Source of the DNA: Metaruminococcus_A gallistercoris
GTDB lineage: Bacteria > Bacillota > Clostridia > Oscillospirales > Ruminococcaceae
Direction of reading: 5' to 3'
DNA length: 64,000 bases
Assembly (NCBI GenBank): GCA_904394975.1
Contig: CAJFNQ010000011.1
Span: 1 to 64,000, forward strand
The position numbers and the translations under genes were made by a program. A model generated the notes under the pieces. The model was not told the DNA's origin, did not search any database, and was given only the letters and a program-made list of their open reading frames with translations. Below are positions 38,268-49,151 of this stretch, piece by piece; within the stretch, counting starts at the first letter, position 1; each line of letters begins with the position of its first letter.

Positions 38268-39139
38268 TATTGACCGGTCTGCCCGCGGCGGTTGTAGAGA
38301 AACATGACGACCGACACTCCACAGATGACGGCATAACCCGCAAAGCTCAGCAGGTCCGGGACCTGTCCGAACAGGAAAAAGCCCATCAACGCCGCGAAAA
38401 TGACCTGTGTGTAATCGAATACCGAGATTTCACGCGCCGGGGCGAACGAGTACGCCGCCGTGACCGAAAACTGACCGCCTGCCGCCGCAAGGCCAGCAAG
38501 CAGAAGAAAGCACAGCTGTTCCAGCGACATGGGATGAAAATCAAACAGCAAAAACGGGAGCATGCTCAGGCAGGAAAACGCAGAAAAGAAAAAGACAACG
38601 AACGTGCCCCGTTCCCCATGCAGGGTGAGGTAACGCACCGCCGTATAAGCCACCCCTGCGCCCAGAGCGCCTATGACGCCTGCCAGTGCGGGAACAATGT
38701 CTGTAAACGCGGCGCCGCCCGGCTTTACGATGAGCAACACGCCACAGAATGCCGCAAGTACAGCGAACAGCTGAAACGGGCGGATCCGCTCTTTGAGCAG
38801 GAACACCGAAGCGAACACCGCAAAAAAGGGCGCCAGCTTGCCCAGCATGGAAGCGTCGGACAGCAGCAGGTGATCCACTGCATAATAATTGCCCAGAATG
38901 CCGATGGTGCCGCAGACCGAGCGCAGCAGAAAAAATTTAAGATTCTCCCGCTTAAAGTGAAATCCATCCCCCGAGCGCAGCAGCAGCACAAGTGCAAACG
39001 CCACTGCGACCAGGTTGCGGAAAAAGCTCTTCTGCGGGGACGGCAGATCGCCGGAAAGCCGGACGAAGGTGTTCATCAGCGCAAAGCAGAAGGCGGAGGA
39101 AAGGATGCAAAGCACCCCTTTTGTTTTTGTACGATCCAT
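38267..39139 (-). CDS. EamA/DMT-family transporter
   Basis: 290 residues with ten predicted membrane helices in two EamA repeats (GVLCILSSAFCFALMNTFVR first; VPALAGVIGALGAGVAYTAV second). Probably a small-metabolite exporter; the substrate cannot be told. ATG 39139 follows AGGAG; the upstream frame has no site. Confidence 0.9.
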   Translation of the reverse strand: MDRTKTKGVLCILSSAFCFALMNTFVRLSGDLPSPQKSFFRNLVAVAFALVLLLRSGDGFHFKRENLKFFLLRSVCGTIGILGNYYAVDHLLLSDASMLGKLAPFFAVFASVFLLKERIRPFQLFAVLAAFCGVLLIVKPGGAAFTDIVPALAGVIGALGAGVAYTAVRYLTLHGERGTFVVFFFSAFSCLSMLPFLLFDFHPMSLEQLCFLLLAGLAAAGGQFSVTAAYSFAPAREISVFDYTQVIFAALMGFFLFGQVPDLLSFAGYAVICGVSVVMFLYNRRGQTGQ

Positions 39140-39189
39140 TGAAAAAAGACTCCTGTGTGATTTCATTTGCCGGAAAAGCCGCTCCACAA

Positions 39190-39224
39190 ACAAAAAACCG
39201 GAGCCGCACAGGCCCCGGTCTTCT
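39190..39224 (-). terminator. terminator of the nitroreductase gene
   Basis: ACCGGAGCC-5-GGCCCCGGT with a following T-run on the minus strand. Confidence 0.7.
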
Positions 39225-39229
39225 GGGGG

Positions 39230-39748
39230 TTAAGCATAGACGATTTTGCCCTTGTTCTCCCGATCGGCAGGAAGCGGGTTTGCCGCGTAGCCGAGCGCCG
39301 CGCAGCCGCAGACCTGATGATCCGCCGGAACGCCGAACTCGGTGAGCACTGCACGCAGATCCGGGTCGGAATAGGTGTCGGTCAGCTGGTTGATCCAAAC
39401 CGAATCCACCCCGAGGGAATGCGCCGCAAGGAAGATGTTTTCCAGCGCGCAGGAACAGTCTGCCATTGCGTGGGAATAGCTTTCCGGCGCGGAGACGATG
39501 ACCAGTGTCGGCGCACCGTAAAAGCGATGATAAGACGGATTTCCAAGCGCCTTTGCCACGGCTTTCTGCAACTTCGTCGGCTTCTCCTCCCCCTGAACAA
39601 CAGTAAACTGCCAGTTCTGGGTGTTGTTGGCGCTGGGTGCATATAAGCCCGCGGTAAGAATAGCTTCCAAATCCTGTTTCGCGACCTGCTCGTCTTTGTA
39701 CGCGCGGGCGCTTCTTCTGGTTTTGATGGTTTCAAGTATCTGGCTCAT
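39230..39748 (-). CDS. nitroreductase-family flavoprotein
   Basis: 172 residues. ETIKTRRSARAYKDEQVAK at the start and LYAPSANNTQNWQFTVVQGE are FMN-binding motifs. LGVDSVWINQLTD and FGVPADHQVCGCAALGY are the later strand and loop. A short, homodimeric NAD(P)H oxidoreductase of unknown substrate. GGAGGATCG before ATG 39748. Confidence 0.93.
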   Translation of the reverse strand: MSQILETIKTRRSARAYKDEQVAKQDLEAILTAGLYAPSANNTQNWQFTVVQGEEKPTKLQKAVAKALGNPSYHRFYGAPTLVIVSAPESYSHAMADCSCALENIFLAAHSLGVDSVWINQLTDTYSDPDLRAVLTEFGVPADHQVCGCAALGYAANPLPADRENKGKIVYA

Positions 39749-39936
39749 TGCGATCCTCCTTCAAAAGATTCTGCTTTCAGCATAGCACGGGACTCATCAA
39801 AAATCAAGCGGGCGCATTTTTCACAATATGGCGCTGTTACGGCGATGTGGTATAATAAAAACAAAGATAAACCATACAATGGTTCGGTATTCTTTTTTCA
39901 GCTTGCCGGTTGCCATGCACAGGGAGGTGCATTTTT

Positions 39937-40677
39937 ATGAACCAGATTGACACACTTCAATCCATGATCGACTCCGCCAAACGAATCGTCTTTTTCGGCG
40001 GCGCCGGTGTTTCCAAAGAAAGCGGCATTCCGGATTTTCGCAGTCCGGACGGGCTCTATCACCAAAAATACCGTTTCCCGCCCGAACAGATGCTCAGCCG
40101 CAGCTTTTTTGACGCATACCCGGAAGAGTTTTTCCGGTTTTACCGGGAAAAGATGCTCTACCCAAACGCACAGCCAAATCCGGCGCACCGCAAGCTGGCC
40201 GAGTTGGAGCACGCGGGCAAACTGCTCGCCGTGGTGACCCAGAACATCGACGGACTGCATCAGGCCGCCGGAAGCAAGCGGGTGCTCGAACTGCACGGCT
40301 CGGTCCACCGCAACTACTGTGTCCGCTGTCACAAGCCTTACGGCCTTGACGCCATCCTGCAAAGCGAAGGGGTCCCCCGGTGCGAATGCGGCGGCATCAT
40401 CAAGCCGGATGTCGTCCTCTACGAAGAGCCGCTCGATGAAGCGACCGTAAACGAGGCTGTACGGTGCATCGGGCAGTCCGACCTGCTCATTGTGGCGGGG
40501 ACCTCACTGACCGTATGGCCGGCGGCCGGGTTACTTCAATACTTCAGAGGCGACCGGCTCGTCGTCATCAACCCAAGCCAGACGGCTGTTGAGGAGCGCG
40601 CACAGCTCACCCTGCACCGTCCGGTCGGCGAAGTGATGGAGCAAATCGTGGTCCGACAAGACGGGAAAGGAGCATGA
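39937..40677 (+). CDS. cobB: NAD-dependent protein deacylase (sirtuin)
   Basis: 246 residues. NAD-binding FFGGAGVSKESGIPDFRSPDG, catalytic TQNIDGLHQAAGSKRVLELHGS with its histidine, zinc ligands CVRC and CEC, GGIIKPDVVLYEEPL and VAGTSLTVWPAAGL. Removes acyl groups from lysines in the cytoplasm. GGGAGG before ATG 39937. First gene of a tightly packed rightward group with the esterase, yaaA and DUF5131 genes. Confidence 0.95.
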   Translation: MNQIDTLQSMIDSAKRIVFFGGAGVSKESGIPDFRSPDGLYHQKYRFPPEQMLSRSFFDAYPEEFFRFYREKMLYPNAQPNPAHRKLAELEHAGKLLAVVTQNIDGLHQAAGSKRVLELHGSVHRNYCVRCHKPYGLDAILQSEGVPRCECGGIIKPDVVLYEEPLDEATVNEAVRCIGQSDLLIVAGTSLTVWPAAGLLQYFRGDRLVVINPSQTAVEERAQLTLHRPVGEVMEQIVVRQDGKGA

Positions 40678-40678
40678 T

Positions 40679-41392
40679 ATGGCAGCCGAAACCTTTCTGT
40701 TCGATGGGCGCACCGTTTACTTCCGCTTGCCGCAAGCCTGCACGGAAGCAACGCCAGCTGTATTTCTGCTGACCGGAGGCGACCCCTCCGAGCTGATGGA
40801 GCAAGCGGCGGCTTCGCTCAAAAAGCTGTCCCCCAACACTGAACCGCTTTTCATCTGCATGCCGCCGGACCGCTGGAACCTGGAATTTTCCCCGTGGCCC
40901 GCTCCCGCTTTAAACGAAACAGATGACCCCTTTGAAGGCGGCGCGGATGACTATCTGCATTTTTTGGAAACCCGCCTGCTGCCTGAAATAAGGCGGCGCT
41001 TCCACGCAGGAAAGCCGTTTTCCCGCAGTCTTCTCGCGGGATATTCACTGGGCGGGCTCACCGCGCTGTATGGTCTGTTTCACAGCGGCCGGTTTGACGG
41101 ATACGGCTGTCTTTCCGGTTCGCTGTGGTATCCCGGCTGGGTGGATTTTGCCGCGTCTCACCCGCCTGTGAATCCACAGGCGAGGGTTTTTCTCTCCCTC
41201 GGAAAAAAGGAGGCGAAAACCCGCCGGCCGGTGATGTCCGGCGTAGGACAAGCCACCGAACGAACCTTTTCCATCCTGCAAAAAGAAAGGGTTGACGTTC
41301 GGTTTGACTGGAACAACGGCGGGCATTTTTTTGAGATCCCGGAGCGGTTTGCCCGGGCACTTGCCTGGCTTTTAAAGGAGGACGCAATATGA
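40679..41392 (+). CDS. esterase-D/Fes-like alpha/beta hydrolase
   Basis: 237 residues. The nucleophile motif LLAGYSLGGLTALYGLFHSG and the later NNGGHFFEIPERFARALAWL with the catalytic histidine match putative esterases (ferri-siderophore esterase-like fold). No signal peptide, so cytoplasmic. The substrate is unknown. Starts one base after the sirtuin stop and overlaps the yaaA start (ATGA). Confidence 0.85.
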   Translation: MAAETFLFDGRTVYFRLPQACTEATPAVFLLTGGDPSELMEQAAASLKKLSPNTEPLFICMPPDRWNLEFSPWPAPALNETDDPFEGGADDYLHFLETRLLPEIRRRFHAGKPFSRSLLAGYSLGGLTALYGLFHSGRFDGYGCLSGSLWYPGWVDFAASHPPVNPQARVFLSLGKKEAKTRRPVMSGVGQATERTFSILQKERVDVRFDWNNGGHFFEIPERFARALAWLLKEDAI

Positions 41393-42138
41393 TTGCAACC
41401 TTATCCCCCGCAAAAAATATGGTTACCCTACCCGAATACAACGGCGCGGTCACACGGCCGGCGCTGATAGACCGCACCCTTTCGCTTGCCGAACAGCTCC
41501 GGCGGCTCAACCCGTGGGAACTGGAACACCTTTTGCGAATCAACCCCAAACTCGCGCTGGAAGCCTTTGCCCGCTTTCAGGACTTTGACCCGCAGCAGCC
41601 GGGCAGCCCCGCCCTGCTCTGCTACCGAGGGCTTGCTTACCGGTATTTGCAGGCGGAAACATTTTCTGAGTCGGAGCTTGCTTTTGCGGATGAACACATA
41701 CGATTGCTCAGCGCTTTTTACGGTATCCTGCGACCGCTGGACGGCATCCAGCCCTACCGGCTGGAACTTCAGTGTCGGGTGAAAATAAACGGGCAGGACC
41801 TCTATCGCTTCTGGGGAGACGCCGTCTACCGAGAACTGTTCGCTTCGGGGGAAACGATCATCAGCCTCGCTTCGGGGGAATATTCCAAGCTGGTACTTCC
41901 CTTCTGCACCCCGCGCGACCGGGTCATTACCTGCGATTTTGTCGTAAACCGAAAGGGGAAACTGCAAACCATCGCTTCCCGCGCGAAGATGACACGCGGG
42001 AAAATGGCGCGTTTTCTGGTGCAGACCAGCGCGGATTCTCCGGAAGCACTCAAGGAGTTTTGCTGGAACGGTTACCGGTTCTTGCCGGAGCTGTCCACCA
42101 GCACCCGTTACCTCTTTTTGGAGGAGGATGTCAGATGA
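41389..42138 (+). CDS. yaaA: peroxide stress protein YaaA
   Basis: 249 residues of the DUF328/YaaA family. ATLSPAKNM at the start, then LLSAFYGILRPLDGIQPYRL and the C-terminal ASRAKMTRGKMARFLVQT are signatures. In E. coli YaaA limits free iron during peroxide stress. ATG 41389 overlaps the esterase stop; the end overlaps the next ATG. Confidence 0.95.
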   Translation: MIATLSPAKNMVTLPEYNGAVTRPALIDRTLSLAEQLRRLNPWELEHLLRINPKLALEAFARFQDFDPQQPGSPALLCYRGLAYRYLQAETFSESELAFADEHIRLLSAFYGILRPLDGIQPYRLELQCRVKINGQDLYRFWGDAVYRELFASGETIISLASGEYSKLVLPFCTPRDRVITCDFVVNRKGKLQTIASRAKMTRGKMARFLVQTSADSPEALKEFCWNGYRFLPELSTSTRYLFLEEDVR

Positions 42139-42869
42139 GCAACGGATGGAACCCCTGGCACGGCTGTCATAAACTCAGCGAGGGCTGCCGCCACTGTTAT
42201 GTTTACCGGATCGACGCGCAGCACGGGCGGGACAGCTCGGTCGTGCAGAAAACTGCCGATTTTGACCTGCCGGTACGCCGCAAGCGGGACGGAAGCTACA
42301 AAATCCCATCTGGAGAGTTTGTCTACACCTGCTTTTCTTCTGACTTTTTTGTGGAGGAAGCAGACGCTTGGCGGCATGAAGCATGGCGGATGATGCGGGA
42401 ACGCAGTGACCTTGAGTTTCTTTTCATCACCAAGCGGATCGACCGGTTTGACGCTTGCATCCCGGAAGACTGGGGCGACGGGTACGAAAACGTGCACATC
42501 TGCTGTACGGTGGAAAACCAGGACCGCGCGGATTACCGGCTCCCGTTCTACCGCCGGGCGAGGATACGGCACAAAAGCATTATCTGCGAACCGTTGCTCG
42601 GCCCCATTGACTTGACGCCGTTTCTGGGCGAATGGGTCGGCGAAGTGATCGTAGGCGGCGAATCCGGAAGCGGCGCGCGTGTCTGCCGTTACGACTGGGT
42701 GCTGGAACTCCGGCGCCAGTGTGTGCTGTACGAGGTCCCGTTCACCTTCAAACAAACCGGCGCGCTGTTTGAAAAAGGCGGGAGGCTCTACCGCGTTCCG
42801 CGCCAGTATCAACACAAACAGGCACAAAAGGCGGGAATTGACTACCGCCCGGAGGATTCGCAAGAATAA
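42135..42869 (+). CDS. DUF5131-family (phage Gp37-like) protein
   Basis: 244 residues. NGWNPWHGCHKLSEGCRHCYVY contains a CxxxxxxCxxC cluster resembling a radical-SAM-like iron-sulphur site, and FLFITKRIDRFDACIPEDWG plus VIVGGESGSGARVCRYDW are DUF5131 blocks. The family is often on phages, but here it closes a chromosomal operon. GAGGAGG precedes ATG 42135, inside the end of yaaA. Confidence 0.85.
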   Translation: MSNGWNPWHGCHKLSEGCRHCYVYRIDAQHGRDSSVVQKTADFDLPVRRKRDGSYKIPSGEFVYTCFSSDFFVEEADAWRHEAWRMMRERSDLEFLFITKRIDRFDACIPEDWGDGYENVHICCTVENQDRADYRLPFYRRARIRHKSIICEPLLGPIDLTPFLGEWVGEVIVGGESGSGARVCRYDWVLELRRQCVLYEVPFTFKQTGALFEKGGRLYRVPRQYQHKQAQKAGIDYRPEDSQE

Positions 42870-42915
42870 ACTCCTGTTTGCCAAAGAGCGCATTTATAAC
42901 ACCCTGGCTCAACAA

Positions 42916-42948
42916 AGGACCTGGTCAAAAATGACCGGGTCCTTTGTT
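42916..42948. terminator. terminator between convergent genes
   Basis: GGACCTGGTCA-AAAA-TGACCGGGTCC followed by TTTG. Confidence 0.75.
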
Positions 42949-42966
42949 TACGCACATGTTGTTGAT

Positions 42967-43848
42967 TCAGCCGCCTTGTTTGGGCTGCGCATGCAGCACT
43001 GCTATGACCACTTCCGGGCGGTTATACAGCCGCACCGGCAGAATACTGTTGCCCACTCCGCGGCTGACGACCATTGTGGTATCGCCCTGCTCAAACACCC
43101 CGCTGTCATATTTGGGGAACAGCCCCTGCCCGGGAGCGATCAGTCCACCGATTAGAGGAAGGCGAACCTGACCGCCATGCGCATGCCCGCAGAAAGCAAG
43201 GTTGATGTTCTGTTCTGCATATGTCTCAAACAGTTCCGGCCGGTGAGAAAGCAGGATGGTGTATTCCCCGCCCGCACCGGCGTTTTGAATTTCAGCGGAA
43301 ACAATCCCTTCGGACAACCCGAACATACTGTCCTCTGCGAAATCCGGGTCATCCACCCCAATCAGTTTGAGTGTATCACCCTTTGAAACGAGCGTTTCCG
43401 CACGACCTCGAAGAATGGTCACCCCGCTGTTTGACAGTTTCTGTTCCAGTTCTTCATACAGCCGTGGAGCGAGCCGCGCTTCATGGTTGCCCGTCACATA
43501 ATAGCAAGGGGCTATTTTGGCAGCACGTTCTGCAAAAGTGACCGCTTTGTTCAGGTCAGTGTGCCTGGAATCGACAAGGTCACCTGTAAAAACGATTGCG
43601 TCCGGTCTTTGCTTCTCAAGAATCTCAACCAAGGCCGTGTTATCGCCGCCGAATTTCGCATTGTGCAGGTCGGAAATCTGCGCGATTTTATAGTCTTCAA
43701 AGCCACGTGGCAGCATTTCATCGTAAATATGATACACCGTCGTCTGAACAGAGAGGTTATCCCAAAGAATAAAGGCTCCCGAAAGAACAGCGGCTGCCAA
43801 AACAGGCGGAAGAATAAAACGAAGCGTTCCCTTTTTTCTTTTCAACAT
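42967..43848 (-). CDS. membrane-anchored metallophosphoesterase
   Basis: 293 residues. N-terminal membrane helix FILPPVLAAAVLSGAFILW, then calcineurin-type motifs IAQISDLHNAKFG, VFTGDLVDSRHTD, YVTGNHEARL, ILLSHRP and FCGHAHGGQVRLPLIG. Resembles YkuE/YaeI, which act on phospholipids such as UDP-diacylglucosamine-type substrates; the exact one is unknown. GGAGG before ATG 43848. Confidence 0.93.
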   Translation of the reverse strand: MLKRKKGTLRFILPPVLAAAVLSGAFILWDNLSVQTTVYHIYDEMLPRGFEDYKIAQISDLHNAKFGGDNTALVEILEKQRPDAIVFTGDLVDSRHTDLNKAVTFAERAAKIAPCYYVTGNHEARLAPRLYEELEQKLSNSGVTILRGRAETLVSKGDTLKLIGVDDPDFAEDSMFGLSEGIVSAEIQNAGAGGEYTILLSHRPELFETYAEQNINLAFCGHAHGGQVRLPLIGGLIAPGQGLFPKYDSGVFEQGDTTMVVSRGVGNSILPVRLYNRPEVVIAVLHAQPKQGG

Positions 43849-44121
43849 TTGAACCTCCTCTGTTTACTGTTACCGGTAGTGTAGCACAGGTAAAACAGAT
43901 GCGCAACCGTGTGTTGTTTTTTCCTTTCTCACAAACAATTCAAATGTTCAGTTTTAAAATCACCTGCCGCTAAGCAGTGTTTTTGCGCTGCTGCGACCAG
44001 TTTTTTATTTACCTGTCGGCTTAAAACAAATTTGCCTTTTTTTCTGTTGCGCCGCTAAAAGCGATGTGATACCATGCAAAAAAGCGGAAATCCTGCTGAT
44101 TCTACAAAACGAGGTGTCATA

Positions 44122-45630
<1,509 letters not shown>

Positions 45631-45724
45631 CCCGGCCTTTATCCGGTTCGCTCGTAAATCTCTGGGCAGAACAGGGTTGCCAAGGCACCAAAAATGATTT
45701 ACAAGATGCAATCCTTCCAAATAA

Positions 45725-45758
45725 AAAACACGGCGCGTAATTGCGCCGTGTTTTTTTC
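45725..45758. terminator. bidirectional terminator
   Basis: AACACGGCGC-loop-GCGCCGTGTTTTTTT between GH29 and the transglutaminase gene. Confidence 0.9.
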
Positions 45759-45764
45759 ATACAG

Positions 45765-48089
45765 TTACAGCAAAACCTTACCGTATTTAAACAGCCATTT
45801 ACGGAATAGATTCAGCCGTTTATAAATCAAACCGCCGACCTGCCGGTAAAACTGGAACGCCCATCTGGTTTCTTCTCGTGACGGTTTTACCCCGCCAAAC
45901 GCCGCTCTGTTTGCCAGGTAGGCAAAACGCTGGGCATCCTCCCGCGAAACGGACGGGAATGCCGCGGAAAGTTCTGCCGCAAACTCCTCTTCCGTCTCAG
46001 AAGCTTTACATGATATGTGCGCAAAGTTCAGCGCTTCCGTCAAAGCCGCAAACAACTGGTCGGCGCCATACCGCCGGTACCGTTCTAACAGCCAGCTGCG
46101 GCGCACCAGCACTCCTCCGGCGAGCAGCGCAAGCAGGAGCAGCACTCCCGCAACCCAAAACACCACCGGCCAGAGGTTCTGTTCCGGCGCTGAGCCGGGT
46201 GCTGCGGGAAGAGGTTCTTCCACCCCTCCGGTCTGTGTTTGAGACTCATTCTCCGACTGAGAAGATTCCTCGTCCCCCTGCTCCTCCGGCTGGGATTCTT
46301 CAGGCGGAGCATCAGGAACCTCCTCCGGTTCTTCCTCTGAATCCTCATCCGGGCGGGTCCACTCCGTATTGGACTCGTTTGAACCGGAGGTGAAGGTCAC
46401 CTCCACAGGAGTCCATCCAAGTGTTTCATCATAAATTTCCACCCAGGCATGAGCTTCCTCATCGCCGGCAAAAGCGTGAAAATCCCCGTCTTCCCAGAAG
46501 AAATCGTCCAGCTGCACAACATACCCGGTCACATAGCGAGCCGGAACGCCGTATATGCGGTACATGAGCACCGCAGCAGTCGCAAACTGCTGGCAATAGC
46601 CCTCTCTGCTTTCAAACATGAAATATTCCGCCATGTCTTTTCCGGGCGGCGCCTGACCGGGCTCCAGTGTATAATCACGTTCCCGCAACCGGGCGCAGAT
46701 GAAGTCGGTGATATCCTCGACGGCGACCTGCGGATTTTCCCGGCAGAGCGCCGTCAGATTCGGCAGCTGTTCTTCCGGGTAACTGAGATAATACTCATAA
46801 ACAAAATCACGGTAAGCCTGTTCAGTCTGTTCCCAGACCGGGTTGGGCCCGTTTTCCCAGATGGAGGAGGTAAAGTAATCCCGCTCATAGCAAACGTAAT
46901 TGCGCACACCGCCGGTCGTGCCGGTATAACGGGAATAGTATGGCAGATAACTGTTAAAATCGAACAGTGTCAGTGAACGGACGCTCATTTCATACGGCGG
47001 CATGGTATCCGCCAGATAAGCTTCCGCAGCAAGCACCATACGGTTTTCGAACTGCTCAAAGCTGTACCCTTCCGGCCAGTAAGGCTGGGCAGCCGCTTCA
47101 CGCAGAAACGTGTTCTCGTCCGCCGCCTTCCATGAGGAGCCGGTGTATTCCGCACCGGTAAAATCTTTGATGTAAATTTTTTCTTCCGCAGGTCTGGAAA
47201 GTGTAATCTCCAGTCGGTCCTGTGCGGAGGGCTGGTTATCTCCCCGGTTTACTGAACCCGTATCCAAGCTGAACCAACGGGTTATGACTGTTTGCAGCTG
47301 CTGCTGAATAGTGAGCGGAACATCGTAAAGAGTATCCATTCCGTTCCATGTCACACCAAACGATAACCCAAAAAGCCCAGCAAACAGCCCCACAGAAACA
47401 AGGATCCCGCCTGCCGCCGCCTTCCCCGCAGCAGATGTGTACCATTTTGATTTTCCCTTTGAGGAAATACCGAGGTGCCCGATCAGCCCACAGCCGATAT
47501 GAAAAATCACAAACAGGCAAACCTCCAAAAAGTCCGGCGAAGCGCCAATGAGCGGCCCGCAGAATAACACCAGCAGCGATACGATATAGAACAGCCAGCC
47601 TTTTCTCCAGACAAAGCAGACCGCGTAAAGCAGAAAGGTGTAAAGCACCATTGCCCAGAGGACGGTTGCCGTAATATTCACCCCGGCAAAATCCGCCGTT
47701 GTTTTCGGAATGTTTTGGATGATTCCCGCCCATTCCTCCAACAACCTCGGAACCGAACAGCCCAGTGCGGCCAAAACGACTGCTCCGGCGCCAATCCACA
47801 GCCATTTAAAACGCCGGCCGAACCAGATCAGCGAACAGACAAGCAAGCACACCGGCGGAATCAGCAAAAAGACCGCCATCCGCTCAAACTGAAAATACGG
47901 GATAAGGGACACCGCGTAAAACAGACCGTAAACCCCACTCATTCCGCAAAGAAAAAGAACAAGCCAAACCAGAAGGGAACCGTTTTCTGCTTGACCGGAC
48001 GGCTCTTTCGCCTGAAGGCGCAGCTGTGCCGGATTATTTTTCGAAGTTGATTGCAACTTAAACAGAAACACACCTTCTTTCCAGCTCAT
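45765..48089 (-). CDS. transglutaminase-like membrane protein
   Basis: 774 residues. Five or six membrane helices in the first ~210 residues and an extracytoplasmic part. The transglutaminase-core triad is visible: SREGYCQQFATAAVLMYRIY (Cys), AGDEEAHAWVEIYDETLGWT (His, Asp). A Glu/Pro/Ser-rich low-complexity linker (~615-680), one more helix (VVFWVAGVLLLLALLAGGVL) and a DUF4129-like tail follow. Together with DUF58 and MoxR this is the common bacterial module at the cell surface. The start is uncertain: ATG 48089 lacks a site; TTG 48056 follows AGAAGGTG. Confidence 0.88.
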   Translation of the reverse strand: MSWKEGVFLFKLQSTSKNNPAQLRLQAKEPSGQAENGSLLVWLVLFLCGMSGVYGLFYAVSLIPYFQFERMAVFLLIPPVCLLVCSLIWFGRRFKWLWIGAGAVVLAALGCSVPRLLEEWAGIIQNIPKTTADFAGVNITATVLWAMVLYTFLLYAVCFVWRKGWLFYIVSLLVLFCGPLIGASPDFLEVCLFVIFHIGCGLIGHLGISSKGKSKWYTSAAGKAAAGGILVSVGLFAGLFGLSFGVTWNGMDTLYDVPLTIQQQLQTVITRWFSLDTGSVNRGDNQPSAQDRLEITLSRPAEEKIYIKDFTGAEYTGSSWKAADENTFLREAAAQPYWPEGYSFEQFENRMVLAAEAYLADTMPPYEMSVRSLTLFDFNSYLPYYSRYTGTTGGVRNYVCYERDYFTSSIWENGPNPVWEQTEQAYRDFVYEYYLSYPEEQLPNLTALCRENPQVAVEDITDFICARLRERDYTLEPGQAPPGKDMAEYFMFESREGYCQQFATAAVLMYRIYGVPARYVTGYVVQLDDFFWEDGDFHAFAGDEEAHAWVEIYDETLGWTPVEVTFTSGSNESNTEWTRPDEDSEEEPEEVPDAPPEESQPEEQGDEESSQSENESQTQTGGVEEPLPAAPGSAPEQNLWPVVFWVAGVLLLLALLAGGVLVRRSWLLERYRRYGADQLFAALTEALNFAHISCKASETEEEFAAELSAAFPSVSREDAQRFAYLANRAAFGGVKPSREETRWAFQFYRQVGGLIYKRLNLFRKWLFKYGKVLL

Positions 48090-49149
48090 CTCGGTAGTTT
48101 TCCCGGCTGAACGACGCGAGCAGCTCCTTTCCAGAAACAAGGCGCAAACGAGCATCCAGCCGCAAGAACACAGAACCAGTCAGAGAAGAATGGTAAACTT
48201 CAGAAAAATACGCTTCTTCCGAAACCTCGGAGCTGTTCAGGCGAGGGGTAGAAAGCAGTTCCATCATCATATCCCGGTAGGAGCCTTCGTCCTGCACCTC
48301 TTTTACTACAACGCCGCCCATTTGTTTGCTATACCACCAAAAACGGTGAGGCTGCTGCTGGTCGAGCAATCCCAATGAAAGAGAAGCCGCCAGTTCACGA
48401 ACCGCCTCCAACGCGGCGGGCGGGTCTTTGGGTTCCAGCCGCAGGTCAAGAAAGACCGCGATTTCACCCGCTTCATCGGAAAGATAACGCTTGCTCAAAA
48501 GGGTGTCGCTTTTGGCGCTCAGCTTCCAGTGGATGTCCCGCACAGGGTCACCGGGCTGGTACTCTTTGAGCTGCAAAATCTCCGGAGGCTGAGCGCCGGG
48601 TTTTTGCAGTTCCTGACTGCGCAGCCGCGCGAATCCCTCCCCGTGCGATTCCAGCCGCATAGGCGGGACCGACGGAAAGATGAAAACAGAAGCGGTATCC
48701 GCCAACTTTTTCCGGCGCTTAAACAGCATAAAATAATCGCAAACCACGAACTGCTCCGCGGAAAGGCACAGCACACCACAGTGATTGGATAAGACCCGAA
48801 AGTCAAGTGACGACTGCGCATGCGCCAGCACGCTGCCGGAAAAGCGGCGGCGTTTAAGCATCGGAAACTCTTGTTGCTTGGAGCACAGCTGCACGTCAAA
48901 CCGGGTGAGCGGAAGCATCCCGCGGTTCGTGACCACCAGCTTTCCCACGGCAAATTCCCCGGCATGAACGCCCACAGACTCCATGCGGATGGTCAGCGCG
49001 ATTTTTCTGGAAAAGTAAAGGGAAAGCGCGAACAACGCAACGAAAAAAAACAGCTCCGCAAAAAACAACAGCATCAGTGCCGGAAGCCGAAACGCGCCGG
49101 CTAAATAAAACGTCAGTCCGCAAACGACAAGATAGACTGCCTTTCTCAT
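48058..49149 (-). CDS. DUF58-domain protein
   Basis: 363 residues. Two N-terminal membrane helices (LVVCGLTFYLAGAFRLPALM; LFFFVALFALSLYF), then the DUF58 signature LKEYQPGDPVRDIHWKLSAK and a von-Willebrand-A-like region (GEIAVFLDLRLEP). Works with the MoxR ATPase, 2 bp upstream, in an export or assembly-type module of unknown target. The 3' end overlaps the possible start of the transglutaminase gene. Confidence 0.92.
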   Translation of the reverse strand: MRKAVYLVVCGLTFYLAGAFRLPALMLLFFAELFFFVALFALSLYFSRKIALTIRMESVGVHAGEFAVGKLVVTNRGMLPLTRFDVQLCSKQQEFPMLKRRRFSGSVLAHAQSSLDFRVLSNHCGVLCLSAEQFVVCDYFMLFKRRKKLADTASVFIFPSVPPMRLESHGEGFARLRSQELQKPGAQPPEILQLKEYQPGDPVRDIHWKLSAKSDTLLSKRYLSDEAGEIAVFLDLRLEPKDPPAALEAVRELAASLSLGLLDQQQPHRFWWYSKQMGGVVVKEVQDEGSYRDMMMELLSTPRLNSSEVSEEAYFSEVYHSSLTGSVFLRLDARLRLVSGKELLASFSRENYRDELERRCVSV

Positions 49150-49151
49150 GG

